The notes under the pieces: model-generated
Database searches by the model: none
What the model was told of the DNA's origin: nothing
The model's input: only the letters and a program-made list of their open reading frames with translations
Made by a program: the position numbers and the translations under genes
DNA from: JACKCP01 sp034007295
GTDB taxonomy: Bacteria; Desulfobacterota; Desulfobacteria; Desulfobacterales; JACKCP01
NCBI GenBank assembly: GCA_034007295.1
Contig: JAVERC010000025.1
Coordinates: forward strand, 1-48,689
Direction of reading: 5' to 3'
Length of the DNA stretch: 48,689 nucleotides
In this document: positions 27,309 through 35,115 of the stretch, piece after piece
How the letters are laid out: every line of letters starts with the position of its first letter
Numbering within the stretch: position 1 is the stretch's first letter

Positions 27309-27968
27309 TTAATTTATCTTGCAGATCACAGAAGAACCAGCCTTAACCATCTGGCCTTTTCTTACCATGATTTCACTGTTTAAAGGAAGATAAAGCTCAA
27401 GTCTTGATCCAAACCTTATCATTCCATATCTGTTTCCTTTTAAAACAACATCTCCTTCTTTTAAAGGACTGATGATTCTTCTTGCTATAAGTCCTGCAAT
27501 CTGAACAGTCCAGAATTTTATCCCTGAATCTGTTTCTATAAGTACGGCATTTCTTTCATTGTCTTCTGATGCCTTATCAAGCGATGCATTAAAAAACTTC
27601 CCAGGAAAATATTTAATTTCTTTTACTTTCCCGGAAAATGGAATTCTATTTACATGAACATTAAAAACTGACATGAAAATGCTCACCTTGATACATGGAC
27701 TTCCATCATAGTTATTGGATTCTAAATTTTCAATTCCTATTATCTTACCGTCTGCTGGAGAAACTAGAAGATCTTTTTGATTAGGAATTTTTCTTTCAGG
27801 ATCCCTGAAAAACCAAAGTGAAAAAACAGTTAAGAAAAAGAATGGAAGAAAAATAAAATATATACCTGCAAGCAGAAAAATAAATAAACAAACTGCAAAA
27901 CAGCCTATAATTGGATAACCGTATCTTGTTATTCCTGTAATTTTTTCAATTTTTTCAATTAGTGTCAT
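27309..27968 (-). CDS. psd: Phosphatidylserine decarboxylase (PSD-A type)
   Basis: A 219-residue proenzyme that cleaves itself to form a pyruvoyl group and decarboxylates phosphatidylserine. The cleavage motif is FGS with G187-S188, close to the C-terminus as in the short PSD-A type. Two membrane segments lie at about 18-55. VSPADGKI (69-76) and VFNVHVNRIP (101-110) are family motifs. Adjacent to pssA; together they make phosphatidylethanolamine. Confidence 0.94.
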   Translation of the reverse strand: MTLIEKIEKITGITRYGYPIIGCFAVCLFIFLLAGIYFIFLPFFFLTVFSLWFFRDPERKIPNQKDLLVSPADGKIIGIENLESNNYDGSPCIKVSIFMSVFNVHVNRIPFSGKVKEIKYFPGKFFNASLDKASEDNERNAVLIETDSGIKFWTVQIAGLIARRIISPLKEGDVVLKGNRYGMIRFGSRLELYLPLNSEIMVRKGQMVKAGSSVICKIN

Positions 27969-28018
27969 GATTAAAATCCATTTTTTAAAAAGTATCAGAG
28001 TAAATCTTTATTGTCAAA

Positions 28019-28705
28019 TCAAGGCTTTTTATAAATATTTTCTTCAGCATTTGATTTTCTTATATAATTTGGGAGCAGTCCAAATTTTTCGTCATCTTTA
28101 TTTTGTTTAAATTTTTCCAGTGCAATTTCACATACTGCCTCTGCTTTAATTTCCATCATCCAGGATGGAGGATAATATATCTTTTTAAATGAAAGGTCAA
28201 AAACATCTTTATAAAGCAATGCAGCATTTCCTGTTATAATTATATTTTCGTTTAAATAGTCTTTTATACATTCGGGTTTTGTTACAGATTCCTTTGTTTT
28301 TTCAACAAGGATTCCATCTTTAAAAGTGTAAAATGAATAATAAACTTCTCCTCTTCTTGCATCAACAACACTTAAAATTTTTTTGTTGCTGTATCTGAAA
28401 ACATAAGAACACGCATCAAGGGAGGAAACTCCCTTAAGTGGTTTATTTAGAGCAAATGAAATGCCTTTTAAGGTACTTACGCCAATTCTTACCCCTGTAA
28501 AATTTCCAGGTCCTGTACATACCGCAAAAAGATCTGTATCAGATATTTTTTTATCTGCAAGACCATAGCAGTACTCAATATTTGAAATTATATTTTTTGA
28601 ATGTGTCCCTCTGTTTTTAAAGGAAACCTGAGACAATAATTTATTATTCTCAAAAATTGCCAGATTTAAGTATTCTGCTGCTGTATCCGCTCCAAGTACA
28701 AGCAT
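28019..28705 (-). CDS. tsaB: tRNA threonylcarbamoyladenosine biosynthesis protein TsaB
   Basis: A 228-residue ASKHA-fold partner of TsaD/TsaE in t6A formation at A37 of ANN-decoding tRNAs. MLVLGADTAAEYLNLAIF is the N-terminal strand pair and AVCTGPGNFTGVRIGVSTLK is the diagnostic motif. Start: ATG 28705, one base after the lon stop, with GGA in the lon tail as SD. A longer in-frame opening inside lon (to 28783) has no similarity to the family. It is coupled to lon. Confidence 0.92.
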   Translation of the reverse strand: MLVLGADTAAEYLNLAIFENNKLLSQVSFKNRGTHSKNIISNIEYCYGLADKKISDTDLFAVCTGPGNFTGVRIGVSTLKGISFALNKPLKGVSSLDACSYVFRYSNKKILSVVDARRGEVYYSFYTFKDGILVEKTKESVTKPECIKDYLNENIIITGNAALLYKDVFDLSFKKIYYPPSWMMEIKAEAVCEIALEKFKQNKDDEKFGLLPNYIRKSNAEENIYKKP

Positions 28706-28706
28706 T

Positions 28707-31121
28707 TTATTTTTTTCCGGTTTTTTTTGTTCTTTTTTGTTTAAATATATCTTCTGAAATCGCAATCTCAAGAACCTGCTCAATACTTGAAACTGGAATA
28801 AATTTTATTTTTCTTTTTACATTTTTTGGAACTTCAGAAAGCTCTTTTCTGTTTTTTTCAGGGAAAATTATTGTTTTTATTCCGCCTCTCAAAGCTCCAA
28901 GTGCTTTTTCCTTCAGGCCTCCTATAGGCAGAACCCTTCCCCTCAATGTAATTTCTCCAGTCATTGCAACATCATTTTTTACAGGTTTTTCTATTATTGC
29001 AGAAATAAGAGCAGTTGCCATTGCAATTCCGGCAGATGGTCCATCCTTTGGAATTGCTCCTGCAGGGACATGAATATGAATATCCCTGTTTTCAAAAAAA
29101 TTTTCATCTTCAGTCATATAGTCAAGTTTAGACTTGGCATAACTTAGTGCAGCTCTTGCAGATTCCTGCATTACATCGCCTATCTGACCTGTAATCTGGA
29201 CATCTCCTTTTCCCGGAAGAATTGAAGCTTCAATATAAAGAACTTCACCACCGACTTCAGTCCAGGCAAGACCTGTAGATAAACCAATCTGGCTTTCTTC
29301 TTTGTCCATTTCAGGCTGAAACTTGGGTATTCCAAGAAATTTAGAAAGGGTTGATGAATTAACTCTGATAAAATCTTTATTGTCTTCAATAATAATTCTT
29401 GCAGATTTTCTTGTAATTGCACCAATTTCTCTTTCAAGATTTCTTACACCTGCCTCAGCAGTATATTCAGTTATAATTTTTTTCAAAGCATTATCGCTTA
29501 TTACAAGCTGATCGTCTTTGATTCCGCAGTTTTTTTTCTGTCTTGGAATAAGATAATTTTTTGCAATTTCTTCTTTTTCTTCAGGTGTGTATCCGGAAAG
29601 TTCTATTATTTCCATTCTGTCAAGAAGAGCAGAAGGTATAGTATCAGTCATGTTTGCAGTCAAAATGAACATTACTTTTGAAAGATCAAACGGAAGATTC
29701 AGATAATGATCGCTGAATTCAGAATTTTGCTCAGGGTCAAGAGCCTCCAGAAGAGCTGAAGAAGGATCACCTCTGAAATCTGAACCAAGTTTGTCTATTT
29801 CATCAAGCATAAATACAGGGTTTTTTGATCCGCAGTCTTTTATTCCCTGAATTATTCTTCCAGGCATGGCTCCTATATAGGTTCTTCTATGTCCTCTGAT
29901 TTCTGCCTCGTCTCTTATTCCGCCAAGTGAAACCCTGTGAAATTTTCTGTTCATTGCCCTTGCAACAGCTTGACCAAGGGAGGTTTTGCCGACTCCAGGC
30001 GGACCTGCAAAACATAAAATTGGTGATTTTGAATCAGGATTGAGTTTTTTTACGCTTAAATATTCAAGAATTCTTTCCTTGATTTTTTCAAGGCCGTAAT
30101 GGCGTTTATCAAGCTCTTCAGCAGCTTTTTTAATATCTATTGAATCCTTTGAAAATTTTGACCAGGGAAGCTCAACAAGCCAGTCAAGATAAGTTCTTAT
30201 AACTCCTGCTTCAGATGAATCAGAATTCATCTGCTCAAATCTTTTAAGCTGTTTTTCTGCTTCCTTTTGAATATTTTTAGGCATTTTAGCCTTTTTAATC
30301 TTTTTTTTGTAGTCTTCTATTTCTTCTAGTTTGTCATCGGACTCTCCAAGCTCCTTGTGGATAGCCCTCATCTGCTCCCTTAAATAATAATCCTTCTGGG
30401 TTTTGGAAATTTCATCTCTTACATCTGACTGAATTTTGGCCTGAACTACTGAAAGCTCAACTTCCTTCATAAGATAGTCGTTGACTTTTTTAAGCCTTAC
30501 CTTCACATCTCTTTCCTCAAGAAGAGACTGTGCATCTTCTATTTTGAGCTGAAGATTTGAAGCAACTAAATCTGCAAGTTTGGAAGGATCGTCTATTGAA
30601 TCAAAAACAGCCTTTATGTCATTTGTCAGCTCACCTCTAAGGCCTAGAATTTTTTCACTCTGCTCCTTGATATTTCTGACAAGAGCTTCAATTTCCATGT
30701 CAAATTCTTCAATTTCAATATCATCAATAAGATCAACTTTTACTTCAAAATAAGGACTTTCCTTTAAATATTCATTAATTTCGCCCTTAGTAACACCCTG
30801 CACCAAAGCCTTTACCTTGCCGTCAGGAAGTTTTAAAATTCTAAGTACCTTGGCAACAGTTCCAACAGTATAAATTTCATCCTTAACCGGTTCTTCAGAT
30901 ACAGGGTCTTTTTGAGTCGCAAGAAAAACAAAATTACTCACATTTACTGAAGCTTCAATAGCTTTAATGGATTTATCCCTTCCCACAAAAAGAGGAAGAA
31001 GCATGTCAGTAAAAATTACAACATCCCTGACAGGCATCATGGGCATTGATTCTGGAATATCTTCCTGGTTAAACTCTTCTTCAAGTATATTTATAAGATC
31101 GTCTTTATCAGTTTCAGCCAT
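28707..31121 (-). CDS. lon: ATP-dependent protease Lon
   Basis: An 804-residue cytosolic AAA+ serine protease. It has a LON substrate-binding N domain (about 20-220), a coiled-coil middle, an ATPase domain with Walker A GPPGVGKT (K379) and Walker B FMLDEIDKLG, and a protease domain with the catalytic dyad S696 (DGPSAG) and K739 (GGLKEK). Length is normal for LonA. SD AGGAG precedes the ATG. No clear heat-shock (sigma-32 or CIRCE) site is seen in the 153-bp gap to the divergent pilD gene. Confidence 0.97.
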   Translation of the reverse strand: MAETDKDDLINILEEEFNQEDIPESMPMMPVRDVVIFTDMLLPLFVGRDKSIKAIEASVNVSNFVFLATQKDPVSEEPVKDEIYTVGTVAKVLRILKLPDGKVKALVQGVTKGEINEYLKESPYFEVKVDLIDDIEIEEFDMEIEALVRNIKEQSEKILGLRGELTNDIKAVFDSIDDPSKLADLVASNLQLKIEDAQSLLEERDVKVRLKKVNDYLMKEVELSVVQAKIQSDVRDEISKTQKDYYLREQMRAIHKELGESDDKLEEIEDYKKKIKKAKMPKNIQKEAEKQLKRFEQMNSDSSEAGVIRTYLDWLVELPWSKFSKDSIDIKKAAEELDKRHYGLEKIKERILEYLSVKKLNPDSKSPILCFAGPPGVGKTSLGQAVARAMNRKFHRVSLGGIRDEAEIRGHRRTYIGAMPGRIIQGIKDCGSKNPVFMLDEIDKLGSDFRGDPSSALLEALDPEQNSEFSDHYLNLPFDLSKVMFILTANMTDTIPSALLDRMEIIELSGYTPEEKEEIAKNYLIPRQKKNCGIKDDQLVISDNALKKIITEYTAEAGVRNLEREIGAITRKSARIIIEDNKDFIRVNSSTLSKFLGIPKFQPEMDKEESQIGLSTGLAWTEVGGEVLYIEASILPGKGDVQITGQIGDVMQESARAALSYAKSKLDYMTEDENFFENRDIHIHVPAGAIPKDGPSAGIAMATALISAIIEKPVKNDVAMTGEITLRGRVLPIGGLKEKALGALRGGIKTIIFPEKNRKELSEVPKNVKRKIKFIPVSSIEQVLEIAISEDIFKQKRTKKTGKK

Positions 31122-31274
31122 TCTTTCTCCTGGATTAAAAATTTTGCCTTCCCTTTACAGGGCAATCTTTGTAATATAAAGCAATTTTTGAAGTTGACAA
31201 CACCAGAAACAAGGTATTTTCTTTTTTTTATATTTTAAATTAAACTATGACAAAAAAACTGCGAAAGTAAACCA

Positions 31275-32054
31275 ATGTATTCTTTAAATTTTATTCTCTT
31301 TGCTTCATTTATCTTCGGCTCATGCATAGGAAGTTTTTTAAACGTATGTATATTAAGAATTCCAAATGATATTTCAATAGCTTTTCCGCCTTCTGCATGC
31401 ACAAAATGCAATGAACCAATTAAATGGTATGATAATATTCCGGTTCTAAGCTATATTTTTCTCATGGGAAAATGCAGAAACTGCAAAACTAAAATTTCCA
31501 TTCAATATCCTCTTGTAGAACTTTTTACTGGTTTTATGGCATTTTATACTGTTTTATCATTTTCTTTAACTATAAAAACAGTTTTTGTTTTTATTTTTGC
31601 CTGTGTTTTAATTGTAATAAGTGTAATTGACCTTCATCACCAGATAATACCTGATATTATAAGTCTTCCGGGTATTCCTGTTTTTTTTGTTCTTGCCATT
31701 ATTTTAAAAGAGATCAATTTCCTTGACCTGGTTCTTGGAATACTTTTAGGCGGAGGAATTTTATATTTAATAGCTTTTTTATACTATTTTTTCACAAAAA
31801 AAGAGGGAATGGGCGGAGGAGATATAAAACTTCTTGCCATGATTGGTGCATTTATTGGTTACAAGGGAATTTTTTTTACAATTTTTTTCTCATCTGTTCT
31901 TGGAACTATAATTGGTATTATCCTTATAATTATCAAGGGAAGAAACATGAAATATGCTCTTCCATTTGGACCCTTCCTTTCTCTGGGAGCCTTGATATAC
32001 ATATATTTCGGAGACTTTATAATTTATCATTACATTAATTTTATCAGGGGCTGA
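31275..32054 (+). CDS. pilD: Type IV prepilin peptidase / N-methyltransferase
   Basis: A 259-residue polytopic membrane aspartic peptidase (A24) that cleaves and N-methylates type IV pilins and pseudopilins. FGSCIGSFLNVCILRIP starts the methyltransferase part. Two CxxC pairs (C42/C45, C67/C70) form the zinc site. The catalytic aspartates are D119 (VIDLHHQIIPD) and D183 (GMGGGDIK). No pilin genes are nearby, so it acts in trans. Confidence 0.93.
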   Translation: MYSLNFILFASFIFGSCIGSFLNVCILRIPNDISIAFPPSACTKCNEPIKWYDNIPVLSYIFLMGKCRNCKTKISIQYPLVELFTGFMAFYTVLSFSLTIKTVFVFIFACVLIVISVIDLHHQIIPDIISLPGIPVFFVLAIILKEINFLDLVLGILLGGGILYLIAFLYYFFTKKEGMGGGDIKLLAMIGAFIGYKGIFFTIFFSSVLGTIIGIILIIIKGRNMKYALPFGPFLSLGALIYIYFGDFIIYHYINFIRG

Positions 32055-32177
32055 AAAATTTTCTTGATTTTAATTTTTTTGGGAATATAGTTCTTTAAAA
32101 GTTTAATTTATCAGGGACAATCATCATGTCTGGCTAGTCAATTATTATCCTGCCTAAGAAGTCATTTTAAATTAATT

Positions 32178-32220
32178 GGTCAAAAACGCCTGCTTTGATT
32201 CGGTCAAAATCAGGTATAAT
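32178..32220 (+). promoter_or_regulatory. Candidate promoter with GGTCAAAA direct repeats
   Basis: A perfect -10-like TATAAT (32215-32220) lies 36 bp before the GNAT/ATP-grasp start. Two copies of GGTCAAAA (32178-32185 and 32202-32209, spaced 24 bp) bracket the -35 area, where no good -35 hexamer exists (TTGATT is only 14 bp upstream). This could be an activator-dependent promoter; chance is possible. The rest of 32055-32256 shows nothing else I can support. Confidence 0.35.
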
Positions 32221-32256
32221 ATTAAGAGTATAATTTAATTATTTATCGGACATTAA

Positions 32257-34206
32257 ATGAATCAGACCAAAATTAGAACTGCTTTGCCTGAAGACGAAGA
32301 TTTTATAGTAAATCTTGAAAAAATATCATTTCCAAAAGAAAGACAAAGCAGCAGAAAGTCTATTAGAAACAGTATCAAAAGCAATAATCAAATTGTACTT
32401 ATAGCACTTCATCAGGATATGCAGGCAGGTTGTGCTATACTTTTTATTTATAAACATTCATTAAGAGTATATTCAATTGCTGTTCATCCTGATTTTCAAA
32501 AAAAAGGAATAGGCAAATTTCTTTTAAACCAGATAACAAAAACAGCACAGGAAAAAGATTTTGAAAAAATTACCCTTGAAGCTGAAACAAAAAACGAACG
32601 CCTTGTAAAATGGTATCAAAAATTTTCCTTTGAAAAGACTGAATTCCTTAGAAATTATTATGGCAATGGTGAAACTGCTTTTAGAATGGAAAAAAAACTT
32701 TTCTGCCGTTATGACGATTCAGAAGATGCAGGAAATATTGTAGTAATTGATAATATTAAAAAATATGACCTCCATCTTAAAGGAATAAAAGTTATTTCTG
32801 CAAGGGATTATCTTTCCCTTAAACTTTTCAGAAACTCAGAAAAATGCAATGTTTTAAACCTTTGTTCCAATTATAAGGCACATTCAATGGGATATTATAT
32901 ATCCCTTATTTCTTCTGCCAGAAACCACCGTGTAATTCCATCTGTAATGACAGTAAAGGATATTTCAAATATTTCTATTGCACAGACCTTGTTTGAGGAA
33001 ATAAAGGATTCATTTGATGAAAAGCTCAAATCATTAAAGGAACAATATTTTGAAATTACAGTAATTTTAGGCAAAACTCCCGAAAAAAAATATCAGGATC
33101 TTGCAAAAAAACTTTTCTCAATTTTTGAAATACCTTTTTTTCATATTCTTTTTAAAAAAAAGGAATGCTGGAAAATAAAAAAAGTTTCTCTTCTAAATAT
33201 TGACAATGTTATTCAGGATTATCCTGAACTTTTTAAAGAATCTTTGTCTGAATATTTTGATAAAAAAAGGTACAGAAAAACAAGGCTTAAAAACTACAAA
33301 TATGATCTTGCAATTTTAGTCAATCATGAAGAAAAAACTCCCCCTTCATGTGAAAAAGCATTGGAAAAATTTAAAAATGCTGCTGAAAAAACAGGCTTTT
33401 ATACAGAATTTATAACAAAAACCGACTATAGAAGACTTTGCGAGTTTGATGCCTTATTTATAAGAGAAACAACAGCAATTGAAAACCACACATATCAGAT
33501 TGCAAGGCATGCATATACAGAAGGTCTTGTTGTTATTGACGATCCATGGTCTATTCTTTTATGTTCAAACAAGGTCTATTTAAGCGAACGTCTAGACCGT
33601 GCCGGCATAAAACAGCCAAGATCATGGCTTTTGACTAAAAGGATGCTTCACACATCTCTTGTTGAATCACTTCCATTTCCAATTGTACTTAAACTTCCTG
33701 AAAGTTCATTTTCACTTGGAGTATTTAAGGTTAAATCTGTAGAAGAACTTAAAGAAAGGCTTTCTTCACTTCTATTAAAAAGTGATCTTGTAATAGCACA
33801 GGAATTTCTTGAAACAGAATATGACTGGAGAATAGGTGTTCTTGACAATCAGCCTTTATTTGCATGCAAATATTTCATGGCACACGGCCACTGGCAGATC
33901 TATAACTGGGAGCTAAAAGAAGACCCTGATTTTGTAGGAATGTCTGAAGCTGTTCCAATAAATCAGGTTCCTTCAAAAATTTTAAAAGCAGCTGTAAAAT
34001 CATCTTCTCTTATTGGAAACGGACTTTACGGAGTTGATATAAAAGAAATTAAGGGATGTCCTGTAATAATAGAAATTAATGATAATCCAAATATTGATTC
34101 AGGTATTGAAGATCAGCTTCTTGGAGAAGAATTATACCTTAGAATAATGAACTCATTTTTCAACAGAATTGAAAAAGAAAGACAAAGCCCTAATTTTTTA
34201 CTCTGA
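32257..34206 (+). CDS. GNAT acetyltransferase - RLAN - RimK-like ATP-grasp fusion
   Basis: A 649-residue three-part cytoplasmic protein. Residues 1-150 are a GNAT N-acyltransferase (acetyl-CoA motif VHPDFQKKGIGKFLL, 77-90). Residues about 160-330 match the RimK-like N-terminal RLAN domain (VLNLCSNYKAHSMGYYISLI, ARNHRVIPSVMT). Residues about 350-640 form a RimK-type ATP-grasp ligase (FPIVLKLPESSFSLGVFKV, and VIIEINDNPNIDSGIED for metal binding). ATP-grasp enzymes of this type join amino acids by amide bonds, so a peptide-ligating and acylating enzyme is plausible; the substrate is unknown. The SET gene follows 13 bp later. Confidence 0.88.
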   Translation: MNQTKIRTALPEDEDFIVNLEKISFPKERQSSRKSIRNSIKSNNQIVLIALHQDMQAGCAILFIYKHSLRVYSIAVHPDFQKKGIGKFLLNQITKTAQEKDFEKITLEAETKNERLVKWYQKFSFEKTEFLRNYYGNGETAFRMEKKLFCRYDDSEDAGNIVVIDNIKKYDLHLKGIKVISARDYLSLKLFRNSEKCNVLNLCSNYKAHSMGYYISLISSARNHRVIPSVMTVKDISNISIAQTLFEEIKDSFDEKLKSLKEQYFEITVILGKTPEKKYQDLAKKLFSIFEIPFFHILFKKKECWKIKKVSLLNIDNVIQDYPELFKESLSEYFDKKRYRKTRLKNYKYDLAILVNHEEKTPPSCEKALEKFKNAAEKTGFYTEFITKTDYRRLCEFDALFIRETTAIENHTYQIARHAYTEGLVVIDDPWSILLCSNKVYLSERLDRAGIKQPRSWLLTKRMLHTSLVESLPFPIVLKLPESSFSLGVFKVKSVEELKERLSSLLLKSDLVIAQEFLETEYDWRIGVLDNQPLFACKYFMAHGHWQIYNWELKEDPDFVGMSEAVPINQVPSKILKAAVKSSSLIGNGLYGVDIKEIKGCPVIIEINDNPNIDSGIEDQLLGEELYLRIMNSFFNRIEKERQSPNFLL

Positions 34207-34219
34207 TACAGGAAACAAA

Positions 34220-34810
34220 ATGATACATCCAGATACTGAAATAAAAACAATAAACAAAATAATTGGAAAAGGTGTTTTTGCATTAAAGGACATTCCAAAA
34301 GGAACAATAATTGTTGCAAAAGACAAGTTTGATATTGTTTTAAGTGAAAATGATTTTTTAAAACTTGACCCTGTTTTAAAAAATTCCATGGAAACCTATA
34401 TGTACAGAGACAAAAACAAAAATTTTGTTTTAAGCTGGGACCATGCAAAATACATGAATCACAGCTGCTGTTCAAATACAATGATGACAGACTATGATAT
34501 TGAAATTACTGTAAAGGATATAAAGGCAGGCGAAGAAATTACAACAGAATACGGACTTTTAAATATTGTTGAACCATATGAAATTTACTGCGGCTGTACA
34601 AACTGCAGAAAAATTTTAAAAACTGATGATCTTGAAACCTATGGCCATACCTGGGATCAAATAATTAAAGAAAGTCTTTTATTAATAAATAAAGTAAAAC
34701 AGCCCTTAACTGGGATATTAAGCAAAGAATCAAAAATAAAAATTGAAAATTTTTTAAAAAATCCTGATCTTTACAGCTCAGTAAAAAATCTTTCATTAAA
34801 TAGTTGCTGA
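34220..34810 (+). CDS. SET domain protein (putative lysine methyltransferase)
   Basis: A 196-residue stand-alone SET protein. NHS at 80-82 (KYMNHSCCSN), GEEITTEYG at 104-112 with the active-site tyrosine Y111, and a post-SET-like zinc cluster CGCTNC (124-129) are all present, so it should be catalytically competent. Start: ATG 34220 with AGGAA at 34210-34214; an in-frame codon at 34169 lies inside the previous gene. It is coupled to the ATP-grasp fusion. The final codons AGT TGC TGA belong to a family-1 repeat, so the C-terminus and stop have been supplied by that insertion. Confidence 0.9.
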   Translation: MIHPDTEIKTINKIIGKGVFALKDIPKGTIIVAKDKFDIVLSENDFLKLDPVLKNSMETYMYRDKNKNFVLSWDHAKYMNHSCCSNTMMTDYDIEITVKDIKAGEEITTEYGLLNIVEPYEIYCGCTNCRKILKTDDLETYGHTWDQIIKESLLLINKVKQPLTGILSKESKIKIENFLKNPDLYSSVKNLSLNSC

Positions 34811-34943
34811 ACGAAAACGGCCTTTTTTGTCCATTTCGGGGTCAGATTCAAAATTTAATCCTCAAAATACTAAATGTATTCTAAAGGTTAAATTTTTCAT
34901 CTTTCTTGAACTGAAACAAAATTCTCGTTTTCGGCCAATCACT
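34802..34943 (+). repeat. Family-1 miniature inverted-repeat element, copy C
   Basis: A complete 142-bp copy with both tips intact. It is flanked by a perfect duplication AAAT (34798-34801 and 34944-34947), AAATA if the shared A is counted. It inserted into the end of the SET gene and supplies its stop. An internal imperfect hairpin is visible: AAAATTTAATCC (34850-34861) can pair with GGTTAAATTTT (34886-34896), ending in a T run. CCTAAATT at 34957-34964, 13 bp after the element, resembles a family-2 tip. Confidence 0.87.
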
Positions 34944-35061
34944 AAATAAATTTTAACCTAAATTATCCAAGTATCAATTTGAAAAGATTTACAAGGCAGA
35001 AGGCAAAAAGCTTTATATTATAAATATTAATGCAGGATTTAAGTTTAATTTGACCTTTCAT

Positions 35062-35115
35062 TTAAAGCTCACCATTAAAAATAATTTGGTGAGCTTTAAT
35101 ATTTTTGTTTTATTC
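35062..35115 (+). terminator. Terminator between SET gene and DUF89-like gene
   Basis: A perfect 13-bp stem, TTAAAGCTCACCA (35062-35074) with TGGTGAGCTTTAA (35087-35099), has a 12-nt loop. On the plus strand it is followed by TATTTTTGTTTTATT. It lies between convergent genes and the T run favours the plus strand. Between the repeat end (34943) and this hairpin I see no gene. Confidence 0.8.

Noticed and set aside
31122..31274. Heat-shock element in front of lon.
   Set aside because: No convincing sigma-32 hexamers or CIRCE palindrome; only a generic AT-rich promoter-like region.
34803..34943. One frame is open through the whole of family-1 copy C, as if it could encode a peptide.
   Set aside because: Copies A, B and D break that frame by indels or stops, so there is no sign of selection for coding; it is an accident of this copy.
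34957..35061. Third family-2 element after copy C.
   Set aside because: Only a short CCTAAATT tip is recognisable; the body and opposite tip are missing.
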